Part shown: one piece after another, positions 1-10,678 of the stretch
Layout of the letters: each line of letters opens with the position of its first letter
Numbering within the stretch: the first letter of the stretch is position 1
Source: Camellia lanceoleosa
Taxonomy: Eukaryota; Streptophyta; Magnoliopsida; Ericales; Theaceae
Assembly: GCA_025200525.1 (NCBI GenBank)
Contig: CM045761.1
Coordinates: 44,896,190-44,960,189 of the forward strand
Length of the DNA: 64,000 nt
Reading direction: 5' to 3'
The notes under the pieces: generated by a model
Told to the model about the DNA's origin: nothing
Seen by the model: the letters and a program-made list of their open reading frames with translations, nothing else
The model's database searches: none
Program-made: the position numbers and the translations under genes

Positions 1-27
1 CCTAACATTCCAAGATAACATCTTCAT
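1..27 (-). CDS. LINE ORF2 start (partial, runs off left edge)
   Basis: Reading the minus strand from position 27, an ATG opens the nine codons MKMLSWNVR before the window ends. This is the typical opening of the apurinic-like endonuclease domain in plant L1-type LINE ORF2 proteins, which also carry the reverse transcriptase. It lies 42 bases past the ORF1 stop at 70-72, on the same strand and in the order expected for a LINE. The rest of ORF2 lies outside the window, so its integrity is unknown. Confidence 0.7.
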
Positions 28-69
28 TACAAACCAAAATAATACACCAAAGTCACCTGCTTACACAGC

Positions 70-635
70 TTAAGGCTTACTGACAGACCCCTTTGTAGCC
101 TTTGCTCTCTCTAAATCCTTCCTTTCGAGATCCATTAATTTGTCAAGAACCTCCTTTTCATTTTCTTTGAAATCAATCCCCAATAATTTCCCAATTTTCA
201 TGGTTGCCTGGGCTTCACTCAGGAGATGTCGAACCTTACTTGAACTGCTAGCTTGCGATTTAGAACAAGAAACAGCAGCCATCGCTTCTTGAATCAACGC
301 CCCTTTATCTATCTTGCTTCCAGAAGCTCCACTTTTTCTAACTCTTTTCTTTGGGATCTTAGTTTTGCACTTTGCTGTGTTCGGAATGACCACTTCTTTC
401 CCTTTCCCTTCATTCTGTAATCCATTCTGACTTGAAGATGCACACCTCATATCTGATCCAGCTAACTGTGGTTGCTCTGAAGGAAGAGACAACTGACCTG
501 CTCTAATATCCTTTGAGACAATGGCGTCCTCCACCAGGCCCAGCCCATTAGATGTTGCATGATTAACACAAACACCACCAACTCCATTAAATAACCTGTT
601 AGGACCCTTTATTGTCAAATCCGGAGACAAAACTT
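70..635 (-). pseudogene. LINE ORF1, C-terminal part
   Basis: The last roughly 185 codons before the stop at 70-72 are rich in Ser, Lys and Arg (KKRVRKSGASGSK). They end in a helical, charged segment containing KIGKLLGIDFKENEKEVLDK, a pattern common just upstream of ORF2 in plant LINEs. The open frame extends right to 777, but the codons beyond about 635 come from the inserted LTR-like sequence and are not LINE protein. No zinc knuckle is visible in the retained part. Confidence 0.6.
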
Positions 636-1564
636 TGTGTTTGTTCAAATTGTAAATTTTGTATTTTTGTACTGCCCGCTCGAGCGGAGAATGGAGGTAC
701 TCAGTATCTAGACAGCACTGCAGAAGTACTGAAGGGTGTAATTCTCGCCGAGTCATTTGAAGCGCTTCGGCGTACATCGATTTTGCGACACCACGTTTTG
801 ACTTTGTCGCTCGGCGGAAGTGGAAGCGCTTCGGCGGAGATCGCGGATGACAAAATCATGATTGGCCGAGTGGGATTTCTTTCAGATCTAGGACTCCTTT
901 GGTTTTCTATAAGTAGATGGTTCTCTCCTAAAGCCAAATATCTTTTTCTAGATCAGATTCAACAATTCTAGAGTTCTGTTTGAAGTTTTCTTCTGAGAGT
1001 TTGTTTAGTTTTCTTTGATGTTCTTGAGAGAGTTCTAAAACTCATGAGTTGATATTCATACATCAAAGAGATTGATACTTAATATTCAAGAGTGTTCTCT
1101 TGATTGTGATCCGAAGATCTTTACGTAAAGTTTCAAAAGGTGTTTGTTCTTTCGTGAGTCGTTAATTCGACAAGTGAAGTTGAGAGTGGAACCAACTTGA
1201 GAATCGTTAAATGGCGGCGTGGTGAAAGAGTTCTGAAGATTCAGAGACAAATTGGTGTGTGGGTAATTTGTATGGTTTCTTTGTAACCTTGTAGTCCTTC
1301 TATAGTGGATTGATTAGTGGCGGTTAGCCGTGGTTTTTGATTACAATTGAAGGTTCTTCAATTGTGGTTTTTCCGTAAAAATCAATTGTGTTGATTTATT
1401 ATTTATTCCTAAAAAACAAACAAACTAAAATCACATTCGTAAGTGCTTGATGATTTTAGATTGAGTGTTTTTGGAATTTCTGACTTTGGAATATTTTAAT
1501 CCTTATCTAATCACGAATCACATAGGATTTTCATAACCCATTGTCCTGGGCTGGCCCAATAACA
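636..1564 (+). mobile_element. LTR-like insertion (probable solo LTR) inside LINE ORF1
   Basis: This block interrupts the LINE ORF1. It begins with TGTG at 636, has a TATA-type box (tataag, 908-913) on the plus strand, and a T-rich untranslated-like stretch after it, as in Copia-type LTRs. It includes a GC-rich part with cgctcgagcgg at about 674 and related decayed copies (cgcttcggcgg) up to 850. If the right border is at 1562-1564 the flanks would read aactt on both sides, but the expected CA terminus is not clean. The borders are therefore approximate and no internal coding region is present. Confidence 0.4.
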
Positions 1565-1647
1565 ACTTACAGATTGATACTGGGCCTCTACAACTCCGAC
1601 CCACTTAAGCTTTTCAAATAGCCCATACTATCAACATGACCCACAAC

Positions 1648-3007
1648 TTAACAGCTTCCTTCATCTTCACCTTGAATTTGAAAATCCGACAAACGCCTTT
1701 CCATTTCCATGCATGCGCCACCTATATCTCCAATCCCCAGACCACTACCTATTTCAATAACTCTGGAAACCGTTATGTCATCAATACCATTTACCTGCCT
1801 CTCCACCTCCTTCATGATACTTCCCCTTTCAACAGGTGCCAACTCAGCTTTAGTATCCAATTCAACTACCAATTCAACCTCCACCTCATCATCATCCTCC
1901 TTAGCATTCCCAGATTGTCTGTAACATTTACTATTGTCATTACAAGAAGTTGCCACTCCATTGCAATGCGATGACCCTTCATCCAAAGGAGAATCTAAAT
2001 GACTCTCTACACTAACTATGATTACTTGCTCCTCACAGATCCTAACGGGATAAAACTTATCCTTACAAGCCAACATGATCACCAAATTAATGGGCTCCAT
2101 CACCTTAGTTGATATTCTTACTTTATCGCACTGAAGCAATGTCATTTGTAGAGTATCATTGTCAATCCCAATCACCTGACCCCATAGTTTGCCAATGTTT
2201 TTGAACGTAAGTGAACTCCACAAATTAAACGGAACACCGTAACAACTTAACCACACAGCTCGCTCCTGCTCAATAACCATATCCTTCTTCCACTCCGATA
2301 CAAAATCACACCATGCATAAATCCACTCATTCATCCGACTAAATTCATACTGTAGCACTTCTTTTGAGTTGAAGGTGATTACCACCAATTTCCCACCTCC
2401 TTCGCAAAATATAAGATTTTTCAATCCTCTTTTCTCACACTCCTGTTTGAACTCAATCAACACACAGTATGGTTTTAACTTAACGATTAAGCTCTCATAC
2501 GACCAACCATTACTAGCCTCCTCTGTTCTTGCAATAAGATCCTTACCTCCCCCACCTTCAATCCCTTTAACAATATCTGCATAAGAACGAGAATCCGTCC
2601 TTACCTTAAAATTGAATTTGTCCTTATTCACAACCCACTCTCCCTGCCCTTGAAACACTGGTTGGCCCCCTCTTGGACGCACCGCCCTACCAAACTCTGT
2701 CATTTTCACTTTTAGATCCCTATTGTCAACCCATAACCCATTTGCTTTTTGTATCGCTATATCAGTCGCCACCGGACAACCATACCTCACAAAACCAAAT
2801 CTCAATCTCGTTACTTTCCTTCTCTTATTTGGGATAAACATCTTTAACCACCACAAATTTAGAAAACAATACAAACAGCCCCTTCGAATCCATAACTTCT
2901 AGTATATTATCCACAAACACTGTTAGAATAACTTGAGTTTCCACATTCTTTCGTAGCCTCCGATGAATAACTGGTATCCATTCTCCCTTCGCACGTCTAA
3001 TATCCAT
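1648..3007 (-). pseudogene. LINE ORF1, N-terminal part (RRM + DUF4283), frameshifted
   Basis: Translation from 3007 starts with MDIRRAKGEWIPV and an RNP-like segment (TVFVDNILE). It then shifts frame near 2830-2850 into a segment reading LRFGFVRY, which is the RNP1-type half of the same RRM. Next comes a DUF4283-like region (WLSCYGVPFNLWS, about residues 215-275 of the second frame) and an acidic tail. RRM followed by DUF4283 is the usual ORF1 layout of plant L1 LINEs, where the protein is thought to bind element RNA. The second frame ends at 1648; further LINE-like sequence continues to about 1565 with several stops. With a frameshift and stops, this copy is dead. Confidence 0.72.
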
Positions 3008-3010
3008 TAA

Positions 3011-3349
3011 CGAATCTCTCTCTTAATTACCCTACATTCTTAACAGATTCATTCTCTGCCTTTGGATGGTTTAATTAATTACATTCCTTTTGCTTTCTCA
3101 TTCTTAATCCAAGAAAGATTCTATCTGAGAGCAGTTACTACTTCCTGCTGTCTATTTTTGTTGTAAAAGTAGATACAATCTTTTTTCATTACAAGCCTTT
3201 ACACCCTATTGTATTATAGCAAGAATATCATTATTCGCTTTTGTTTTCAATTTTATTGAATAATTTGCTTGCACAGTTATGCATTAGTCCCTGTTTTAGT
3301 TATGTGTCTAGATTTTATGTGTTGTTTGTTTCGTTAACTTGATATAGTT
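3011..3349. other. Spacer, nothing recognised
   Basis: AT-rich sequence between the LINE and the viral RT fragment. It may contain LINE 5' UTR at its left end, but no motif supports this. Confidence 0.4.
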
Positions 3350-3620
3350 TTTTTCAAATTTGATATGAAGTCAGGATTTTGGCAAGTCCAAATCCAAGAA
3401 AAAGATTGTCATAAAACAACTTTCGTAGTTCCCTTTGGCTACTATGAGTGGAATGCCATGCTTTTTAGTCTCAAAAATGCCACTATTGAATTCCAAAATA
3501 TTATGAATAATACCCATATTCAGCATTCAACATTGTATATATCGATGATATACTCGTATACTCCAATTATGTTTCCCAACATAGCAAATATTTATACAAA
3601 TTTTGAATTATTAATATTGT
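3350..3620 (+). pseudogene. Caulimovirid-type reverse transcriptase fragment (endogenous viral relic)
   Basis: About 55 codons resemble a reverse transcriptase palm segment. SGFWQ at 3371-3385 and the YEWN signature at 3443-3454 are typical of Caulimoviridae RTs and differ from the SGYHQ and YEF pattern of Ty3/gypsy elements. The catalytic YIDD-type motif is present downstream at about 3537-3560 but in another frame, so at least one frameshift separates the two parts. The fragment starts and ends abruptly, with no protease, RNase H, movement or coat region nearby. It is a short dead relic; a divergent Gypsy RT is the alternative. Confidence 0.6.
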
Positions 3621-3628
3621 ATAACTAA

Positions 3629-3851
3629 GCCTCCGTTTGGGAAGTGGGTTGGCTTTTTGACTTTTTGGCTATTTTAGTCTTGGCTAAAGAGCTTGGTTTG
3701 GGAAGGGCTTTTTGACTTTTTTTGACTTTTTTTGTGAGAGAAGAGTGTAATGATTATGGGTTGAATGTGATGTTTTATTTGTTGTGACTAAAATAGCCTA
3801 TTTTGTCTTTTGTAGCTAAAATAGCTGCAAAAGCCCTTGCCAAACGGAGCC
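3629..3851 (+). mobile_element. MITE-like element, copy 1
   Basis: A 223-bp non-coding unit with matching inverted ends: gcctccgtttggg at the left, and gccaaacggagcc at the right, whose complement is ggctccgtttggc. The interior is T-rich (repeated ctttttgac) and ends with aaaatagc segments. A second, same-strand copy lies at 30375-30621. No consistent target duplication is visible at either copy, so the superfamily is not assigned. Confidence 0.65.
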
Positions 3852-5803
3852 ATATTTCACTATTCAAAGAATGCAAGGGACCGGTTGTCTTCAAATTTCT
3901 CTATCCTCCTACTTTAATACATTTTTAATCTTCAAATCATGTCTCAAGATTTATTTTTTTATTATTTTGAGGAAACATGTCTCAAAATTTATGTGTTTTT
4001 GAATTTTTACAAGATTTACTAGTTGAAAATATATTGGGATAGAACAATATAAGAATTCATCTTTTAGTTTGTAAAGTTACCAAATATTTACAAACAATTT
4101 TACTCCAAGAAGACTTGAACAATTTCAATTAAACAAACTAATAAATGGATTTGTTGTTCAAAATTGGGAAATTATATTTTGAAAATGTTGTTTTATTAAT
4201 TGAAGATCTGATATTACAGAGACATGCCTATTTTATATTTCACAAATGTAAAATTATTAGAATAATGGTTGGAACTCTCAACTTCAAGACCCAAAAATAT
4301 TTTGCAATTATATATGATAGATTAGTTTAATTAATAACACTTTTAGTTTTTCTTAGAGCTATGAAGGTATACAAGTATTATCATACATTAGTTTATATAT
4401 AACCTTATGAGTCGTGTTAAAAAGTGTATTAACTAAAACACTCTTAACATGTCTAAAATGATTTTATTGGATTAGAAAATGATTTTGTATTTTCCCATAA
4501 ATGTGAGAAGTAGAGAAATTTATAATCATTTAATATTTTTTTAACTAATATTCTTAAAGAACTCATTAACAAAAGTCCTTGTTAATTTAACACCAATCAA
4601 AGATGTTACAATAAGTTAGAACAATAATGCCAGAAACACTTAATTGATATATAGAGTGGTTTACAAAAAAATGCAATGAAAGGTTAGGTTTAAACTTAGT
4701 TATGGAGGAGTTCACATTCAAAATAAATTCAGACCTACCGGTATACTTTCTGTAATTCATTTTGTATTTTATCTTATTAATGCGTTACTTATGAGCAATT
4801 GTTCTTCTTTTATTTTTTTAAACTTTACAAATGTTGAATGATGGCTTGCTTATTCATTAGGGTTTAGGGCTGATTAATTAGTATAGAAATAAATGGACAT
4901 TACTTCAAACAGGGATTAGGGATCCTATTGTTGGGATAAGAAAAGGTAAGAACAAAAAAATATTAATTACCAATCTTCCTAATTCAATGTCCTTTTCTTT
5001 ATCACTAATGTAGGACCAAACACTAAAAAGTAGAAAGAAAGAAATTGACTCCAAGTTTTATTCTATGAGAATTGCTCTTCTATATAAAAACTCTTCTATA
5101 TAATAATAGTTTTTCTTGATAGGAAAGAGTCACACTCTCTTTAATCAATGAATTGCTATTTAATCACATATGATGCCCTTTCTTCCCTATGTTTAACATT
5201 TTATCACAAATTATATCATAATTAGGGAAACACTACTCCTATGTTACTTCACCTCTTATGTGTATTAATGCAATATGAAACAAAAGAATAATATAAATAT
5301 ATGTAAATTTAATAGAGATAAACTATATCACAAACGCATAAGAGATTTAATTTTACGTAATTCAGTTTAAACTTACGTCTATAAGCAATCACACAAGCAA
5401 AAGATTTCTCACACAAAAAAAATGATATTCTAAAGGGCTACGGCGATAACAAAAGAAGAGTCATATATATTTAAAGTAAAATAGTCCTTCCTTAACAAAT
5501 CCAAATCAATGTTATTTTTCTTACATTCCAAACCAAGAAACAAGAGCATAGTAAGTCTAAAAATTTGATCACACGTGAAACACGTGCACGGCTCCGCTGA
5601 GGTAGTAATGGGCTCCACCCCAAGCAGACAAGATTAATTAAGGGGAAAGAAATTATGCTAAAACGGAGCCCACTACCGCTGTACGACGACCCAAAAGCCA
5701 TGCTTGAGGGGAGTGTCGGCATGTAATTTTCTCCAACTATTTTTTATTAATTTATTAAATTTTCTTGTATTCAAATTATTTATTTTTATCTTTGTTTTGA
5801 CTT
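3852..5803. other. AT-rich spacer
   Basis: About 2 kb of low-complexity AT-rich sequence without a supported gene. Short open frames exist (for example 4145-4330 and 5430-5722) but none has recognisable domains. A foldback lies at 5601-5677. Confidence 0.6.
5601..5677. repeat. Imperfect inverted repeat (foldback)
   Basis: The left arm ggtagtaatgggctcc (5601-5616) pairs with the right arm ggagcccactacc (5665-5677), separated by 48 bases. It is a GC-rich patch within AT-rich spacer. It could be part of a decayed MITE; no wider terminal repeats were found. Confidence 0.4.
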
Positions 5804-5808
5804 CATAT
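5804..5808. other. Target site duplication, left (catat)
   Basis: catat immediately precedes the TGTTAG end of the left LTR and is matched by catat at 10674-10678. Confidence 0.85.
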
Positions 5809-6480
5809 TGTTAGAGAAAATCGATAAATTCCCACAAGTAAATCAATCAATGGGAATATAAATTAATGTGAAAAAATTAAATCAAAGGCAACACAAGAAT
5901 TTTTACGTGGTTCCCTCAATGTGAGGTACGTCCACGGGATCGAAATCCGATTCCACTATCAACCAAATAAGTTCCAAACGATTACAAACGAGACACTAAT
6001 GGTCTCACAAAATCACCCTTAAGTAAATTTCAATAATTACAAATAAACAAGAAGAAAGACCTTACCAAAATAGATGAACCAAAATCTTCAGAACAACTCT
6101 TCGAAACATAACCCAATCAAGCACAAAGTTTGACCAAACTCAGCCACCAATGAAAAAACACCCAGCACCAAGCTTATGAACACACCAATTAATGATGGAG
6201 TGGAAAAACCATGCAGCATGAACTCACCAATTCATAATACCCGAGCACTATTACCGAAGCCATATATTTGGTATAGCAGCCGTACTCCCTCCGGCACACA
6301 TAAAACCAATATATATATTGTTAATTTAGAGTTTTGTAATCAAATCCTAATTGTAACCAAATTAGATTGGGCCTCCACAAATATAATATATAAAAATATT
6401 ATACCTAAACCAAGCCAAATTAAAACTCTTTTTTCAAAACCAATTGGGTCCCACACTCCAATAAGGAGGTATACCCAACA
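5809..6480 (-). repeat. Copia 3' LTR (672 bp)
   Basis: Starts tgttag and ends cccaaca on the plus strand; it aligns along its whole length with 10003-10673. On the minus strand it begins TGTTGGGTATACC. Confidence 0.88.
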
Positions 6481-6492
6481 ATTCTTCCCCTA
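6481..6492 (-). other. Copia polypurine tract
   Basis: On the minus strand AGGGGAAGAAT abuts the TGTTGGG start of the 3' LTR, the position where plus-strand DNA synthesis is primed. Confidence 0.65.
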
Positions 6493-6497
6493 CCGAC

Positions 6498-9400
6498 TTA
6501 GGTGGAGAGATCAACAATACCTGCCAAAATTCGACAATTTAAATGTTTGTCCCTCGACAAAGTCTTTGTCAACATATCCGAGATATTATCATCTGTGTGA
6601 ACCTTTTCGAGTTGTAACAATTTCGAATCGTAACAATTTCGAATCTAACACATCACGAATCCAATGGTATCTCACATCAATGTGTTTCGATCTCGAATGA
6701 AAGGTAGAATTTTTACTTAAGTGAATAGCACTTTGACTATCACAATAAAGCACATACCTTTCTTGCTTCAAACCCAACTCTTGCAAAAATTTCTTCAACC
6801 ATAACTCTTCTTTGCAAGCTTCTGTAATTGCAATAAATTCAGCTTCGGTAGTTGAGAGAGCAACACATTTTTGTAATTTAGATTCTCATGCCACAGCTCC
6901 CCCTGCAAAAGTCATCAAATACCCCGAAGTAGATTTCCTATAATCAACATCACCAGCCATGTCAGAATCTGTGAACCCATCAAGCATCGGTTTACCATCC
7001 CCAAAACACAAACACACCTTCGAAGTCCCTCGAAGATATCTTAGAATCCATTTTACCGCTGCCCAATGTTCTTTACCCGGATTAGAGAGAAAATGACTCA
7101 CCACACCAACTGCGTGAGCAATATCCGGCCTTGTACAAACCATGGCGTACATCAAAGAACCAACTGCTGAAGCATAAGGAACTTTCAACATCTCTTCTTT
7201 GTCTTTCTCACTTGCAGGACATTGATTCGAACTAAGTTTGAAGTGACCTGCAAGTGGACAACCAACCGGCTTTGCTTTATCCATGTTGAATCTCTCAAGA
7301 ACTTTCTCAATGTAGCTCTCTTGAGACAACCAAATCAGTCCCTCTTTGCGATCACGAACAATTTTCATACCAAGTATTTGCTTTGCCGGTCCCAAATCTT
7401 TCATAGCAAAAGATTTACTCAACTCCAATTTCAACCTGTTAATCATGGTAGAATCTTGACCTACAATTAACATGTCATCAACATAAAGCAAAAGAATAAT
7501 AAATTTACCATCTGGAAAATTTTTCACAAACACACAATGGTCCGAAGTGGTTTTAGAAAAACCATTATTCATCATGAAAGAGTCAAATTTTTTGTACCAT
7601 TGCCGTGGAGCTTGCTTGAGGCCATACAAACTTTTCTTCAATTTGCAAACAAATTTCTCTTTCCCTTTCTCTACAAAACCTTCCGGTTGCTCCATGTAAA
7701 TTTCTTCTTCAAGATCACCATGAAGAAATGCGGTCTTCATATCAAGTTGCTCAACTTCAAGGTTCATACTTGCAGCCATGCCAAGTACAACCCGAATAGA
7801 AGACATCTTCACAACCGGCGAGAAAATCTCGTCAAAGTCAATACCTTTCTTTTGCCCAAAGCCTTTCATAACAAGACGCGCTTTGTACCTCAGATTCTTC
7901 CTATCATTCTTCAATTTGAAGACCCACTTATTTTTCAGAATTTTCCTCCCTTTAGGCAACTTCACTAAGTCATAGGTGTGATTTTCAAGTAAGGAGTTCA
8001 TCTCCTCTTCCATGGCCTTTTTCCAATCACCTTTCTTTACATGCTCAATTGCTTCTTGGTAGCTCTTCGGCTCCCCTTGATCAGAAATCAACACAAATTC
8101 ATTGGGAGGATACTTTCTTGAAGGTTGTCGGTCCCTTGTAGATTTCCTCAACTCAAGTTGTGGTGGCGGTTCTTGAGTTGGATGCTCTTCCTCAATTTCT
8201 GGCTCAACTTCATTAGAATTAGCATCATCTTCTACATCTTCAATAGATGGCTGCATATCTCCCCCATTTTCATCATCAACTGGAGATGAAGGAGATGGAT
8301 CCATGTCAATGAGATCACTAGTTTTTGGCTCCGGTTGATCACCTTTACCAAAGTCTTCAATTGTTTGGTCTTCAAGAAACACAACATCACGGTTTCGAAT
8401 GACTTTCTTGTCGACCAGATCCCATAATCTATACCCGAATTCATCACGCCTATAGCCAAGAAAAATACATTGTCTTGACTTACTATCAAGCTTGGACCTC
8501 TCATCCTTTGGAATGTGAACAAAAGCTCGGCAACCAAACACTCTCAAGTGCTCATAAGACACATCTTTACCAGTCTAAACTCTTTCAGAAACATCACTAT
8601 TCAAATGATAGCAAGGAGATAAATTGATCAAGTCAACCGATGTACTCATTGCCTCACCCCAAAAGGATCTTGGCAATTTAGCTTGTGAAAGCAAACACCT
8701 TGTTCTTTCCACAATTGTGCGGTTCATCCTCTCGGCAACGCCATTTTGTTGAGGAGTCTTCTTAACTGTCTTTTGATGCCGAATACCTTGGCTGCGACAA
8801 TACTCATCAAATGGCCCAATGTATTCACCACCATTGTCTGTTCGGATGCACTTCAATTTCTGCCCTGTTTCTCTTTCAACCATGGCCTGAAAATGCTTAA
8901 ATACTTCTAGAACTTGATCTTTAGTTTTTAGTAGATAAGCCCAAACTTTCCTTGAATAATCATCAATGAAAGTAACAAAATAAAGTGCACCACCATGTGT
9001 TCTAACTTTTAAAGGACCACAAACATCCGAATGAATTAACTCCAACACATTTTCTTTTCTAGAAGCAACATTTTTATGAAAAGAAACTCTATGTTGTTTA
9101 CCCGCCAAACAATGAACACAAGTTTTAAGATGTGTACCTTTCAAACCGGGTAGAAGCTCTTTCTTGAACAATACTTGCAGCCCTTTTTCACTGATGTGGC
9201 CAAGCTGCTTGTGCCACAATTTGGTAGAAGTATCATCTTCAAGTGCATTGACAACACCTTTACAAATTTTTCCTTGCATCGAATAAAGTGTATGAGTCTT
9301 CTTGCACTAAGCCACCACCAAAGAACCCTTTGTGAGCTTCCATATTCCATCACCAAATTTGTTGTTGAAGCCTTCATCATCTAGCTTCCCAGTAGAGATT

Positions 9401-9951
9401 AAATTAAGGCGAATGTCGGGAACATGCCTCGCATCTTTAAGCAACAATTTGCAGCCCAAATTTGTTTCCAAGCAAACATCACACATACCAATAATCTTGG
9501 ACAAACCTTCATTACCCATTCGAACAGAACCATAATCTCCTGCAGTGTAGGTAGTGAAGAAATCAACTCGAGAAGTCACATGAAAAGAAGCACCAGAATC
9601 AATCACCCAATGACTTTCTTGGCCCACAAAATTGATACAATCATCTTCACAAACGACCATGATATCATCGGTAGTAACTGCTGTTGTGTCTTCTTGCTTC
9701 TTATCCACACTTTTGTCACGCCTTTTCTCTTTATTCTTGAGCTTTTGGCATTCCCGCTTCATGTGCCCTTTCTCATGACAATAATAACACTCAATGTCTT
9801 TCTTTGAAAAAGAACCATCTTTTGATTTGTTATTATCACCCTTAATGGGTCCATACAAATCTTTACAAAATAATAGGTCCTCTATTTTAGTTTTCGAAGT
9901 TACCCAATTGCTTCCATTGAAGCTAGACATACGACCCACATTCCCCTCCAT
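6498..9951 (-). pseudogene. Copia gag-pol polyprotein with three in-frame stops
   Basis: Starting at the ATG at 9951, one reading frame runs to 6589. The order is gag start (MEGNVGRMSSFNGSNW), CCHC knuckle CYYCHEKGHMKREC near residue 53, and aspartic protease with DSGA near residue 115. Then come the integrase (HSDVCGP near 304, later NGVAERMNR), RT with YVDD near 820, and RNase H. The frame is broken by TAG at 9307-9309, TAG at 8575-8577 and TGA at 6886-6888; the last two replace expected Trp codons. Most of gag between the start and the knuckle is missing, an internal deletion. The last 30 or so codons are shifted by a 1-base indel near 6600, beside a 16-base duplication, and end at 6498. 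It cannot make a working polyprotein. Confidence 0.9.
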
Positions 9952-9988
9952 TGATTTACACAAATAAATAAATCCAAATAAACCGTAA

Positions 9989-10000
9989 GCTTTGATACCA
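9989..10000 (-). other. Copia primer binding site (initiator Met tRNA type)
   Basis: On the minus strand TGGTATCAAAGC starts three bases after the 5' LTR terminus. It matches the TGGTATCAGAGC site complementary to the 3' end of plant initiator Met tRNA with one difference. Confidence 0.8.
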
Positions 10001-10002
10001 GT

Positions 10003-10673
10003 TGTTAGGAAAAATCGATGAATCCCCACAAGTAAATCAATCAATGGGAATATAAACTAATGCGGAAAAATTAAATCAAAGGCAACACAAGAATTTTTAC
10101 GTGGTTCCCTCAATGTGAGGTACGTCCACGGGATCGAAATCCGATTCCACTATCAACCAAATAAGTTTCAAACGATTACAAACGAGACACTAATGGTCTC
10201 ATAAAACCACCCTTAGGTGAATTCCAATAATTACAAATAAACAAGAAGAAAGACCTCACCAAATAGATGAATCAAAATCTTCAGAACAACTCTTCGAAGC
10301 ATAACCCAATCAAGCACAAAGTTTGACCAAACTCAGCCACCAATGAAAAAACACCCAGCACCAAGCTTGTGAACACACCAATTAATGATGGAGTGGAAAA
10401 ACCATGCAGCATGAACTCACCAATTTATAATACACGAGCACTATTACCGAAGTCATATATTTGGTATAGCAGCCGTACTCCCTCCGGCATACATAAAACT
10501 AATATATATATTGTTAATCTAGGGTTTTATAATCAAATCCTAATTGTAACTAAATTGAATTGGGCCTCCACAAATATAATATATAAAAATATTATATCTA
10601 AACCAAGCCAAATTAAAACTCTTTTTTCAAAATCAATTAGATCCCACACTCCAATAAGGAGATATACCCAACA
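10003..10673 (-). repeat. Copia 5' LTR (671 bp)
   Basis: Partner of 5809-6480 with the same ends and the same order of segments. Most differences between the two are C/T or A/G, consistent with ageing of a methylated insertion. Confidence 0.88.
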
Positions 10674-10678
10674 CATAT
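10674..10678. other. Target site duplication, right (catat)
   Basis: catat directly after the CA end of the right LTR, identical to 5804-5808. Confidence 0.85.

Larger units (their letters stand above)
1..3010 (-). mobile_element. L1-type LINE, 5' part
   Basis: A minus-strand non-LTR retrotransposon: RRM plus DUF4283 ORF1 at right, a basic ORF1 tail, then the ORF2 start at the left edge. The interior is interrupted by an unrelated LTR-like sequence of about 0.9 kb. The 5' boundary is placed near 3010, where coding similarity stops; no target duplication can be checked because the 3' end is off-window. Confidence 0.7.
5809..10673 (-). mobile_element. Ty1/copia LTR retrotransposon (Tnt1/Tork-like), non-functional
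   Basis: A complete LTR-to-LTR insertion of 4.9 kb on the minus strand: 5' LTR at 10003-10673, primer binding site, shortened gag, protease, integrase, RT, RNase H, polypurine tract, 3' LTR at 5809-6480. It is flanked by a perfect 5-bp duplication. By eye the LTRs differ at about 30-40 of 672 positions, mostly transitions, so the insertion is not recent. The integrase-before-RT order marks it as Copia. Confidence 0.9.

Noticed and set aside
5492..5722. Possible small host gene on the minus strand
   Set aside because: 76 codons without a domain, overlapping a foldback, no promoter or splice context.
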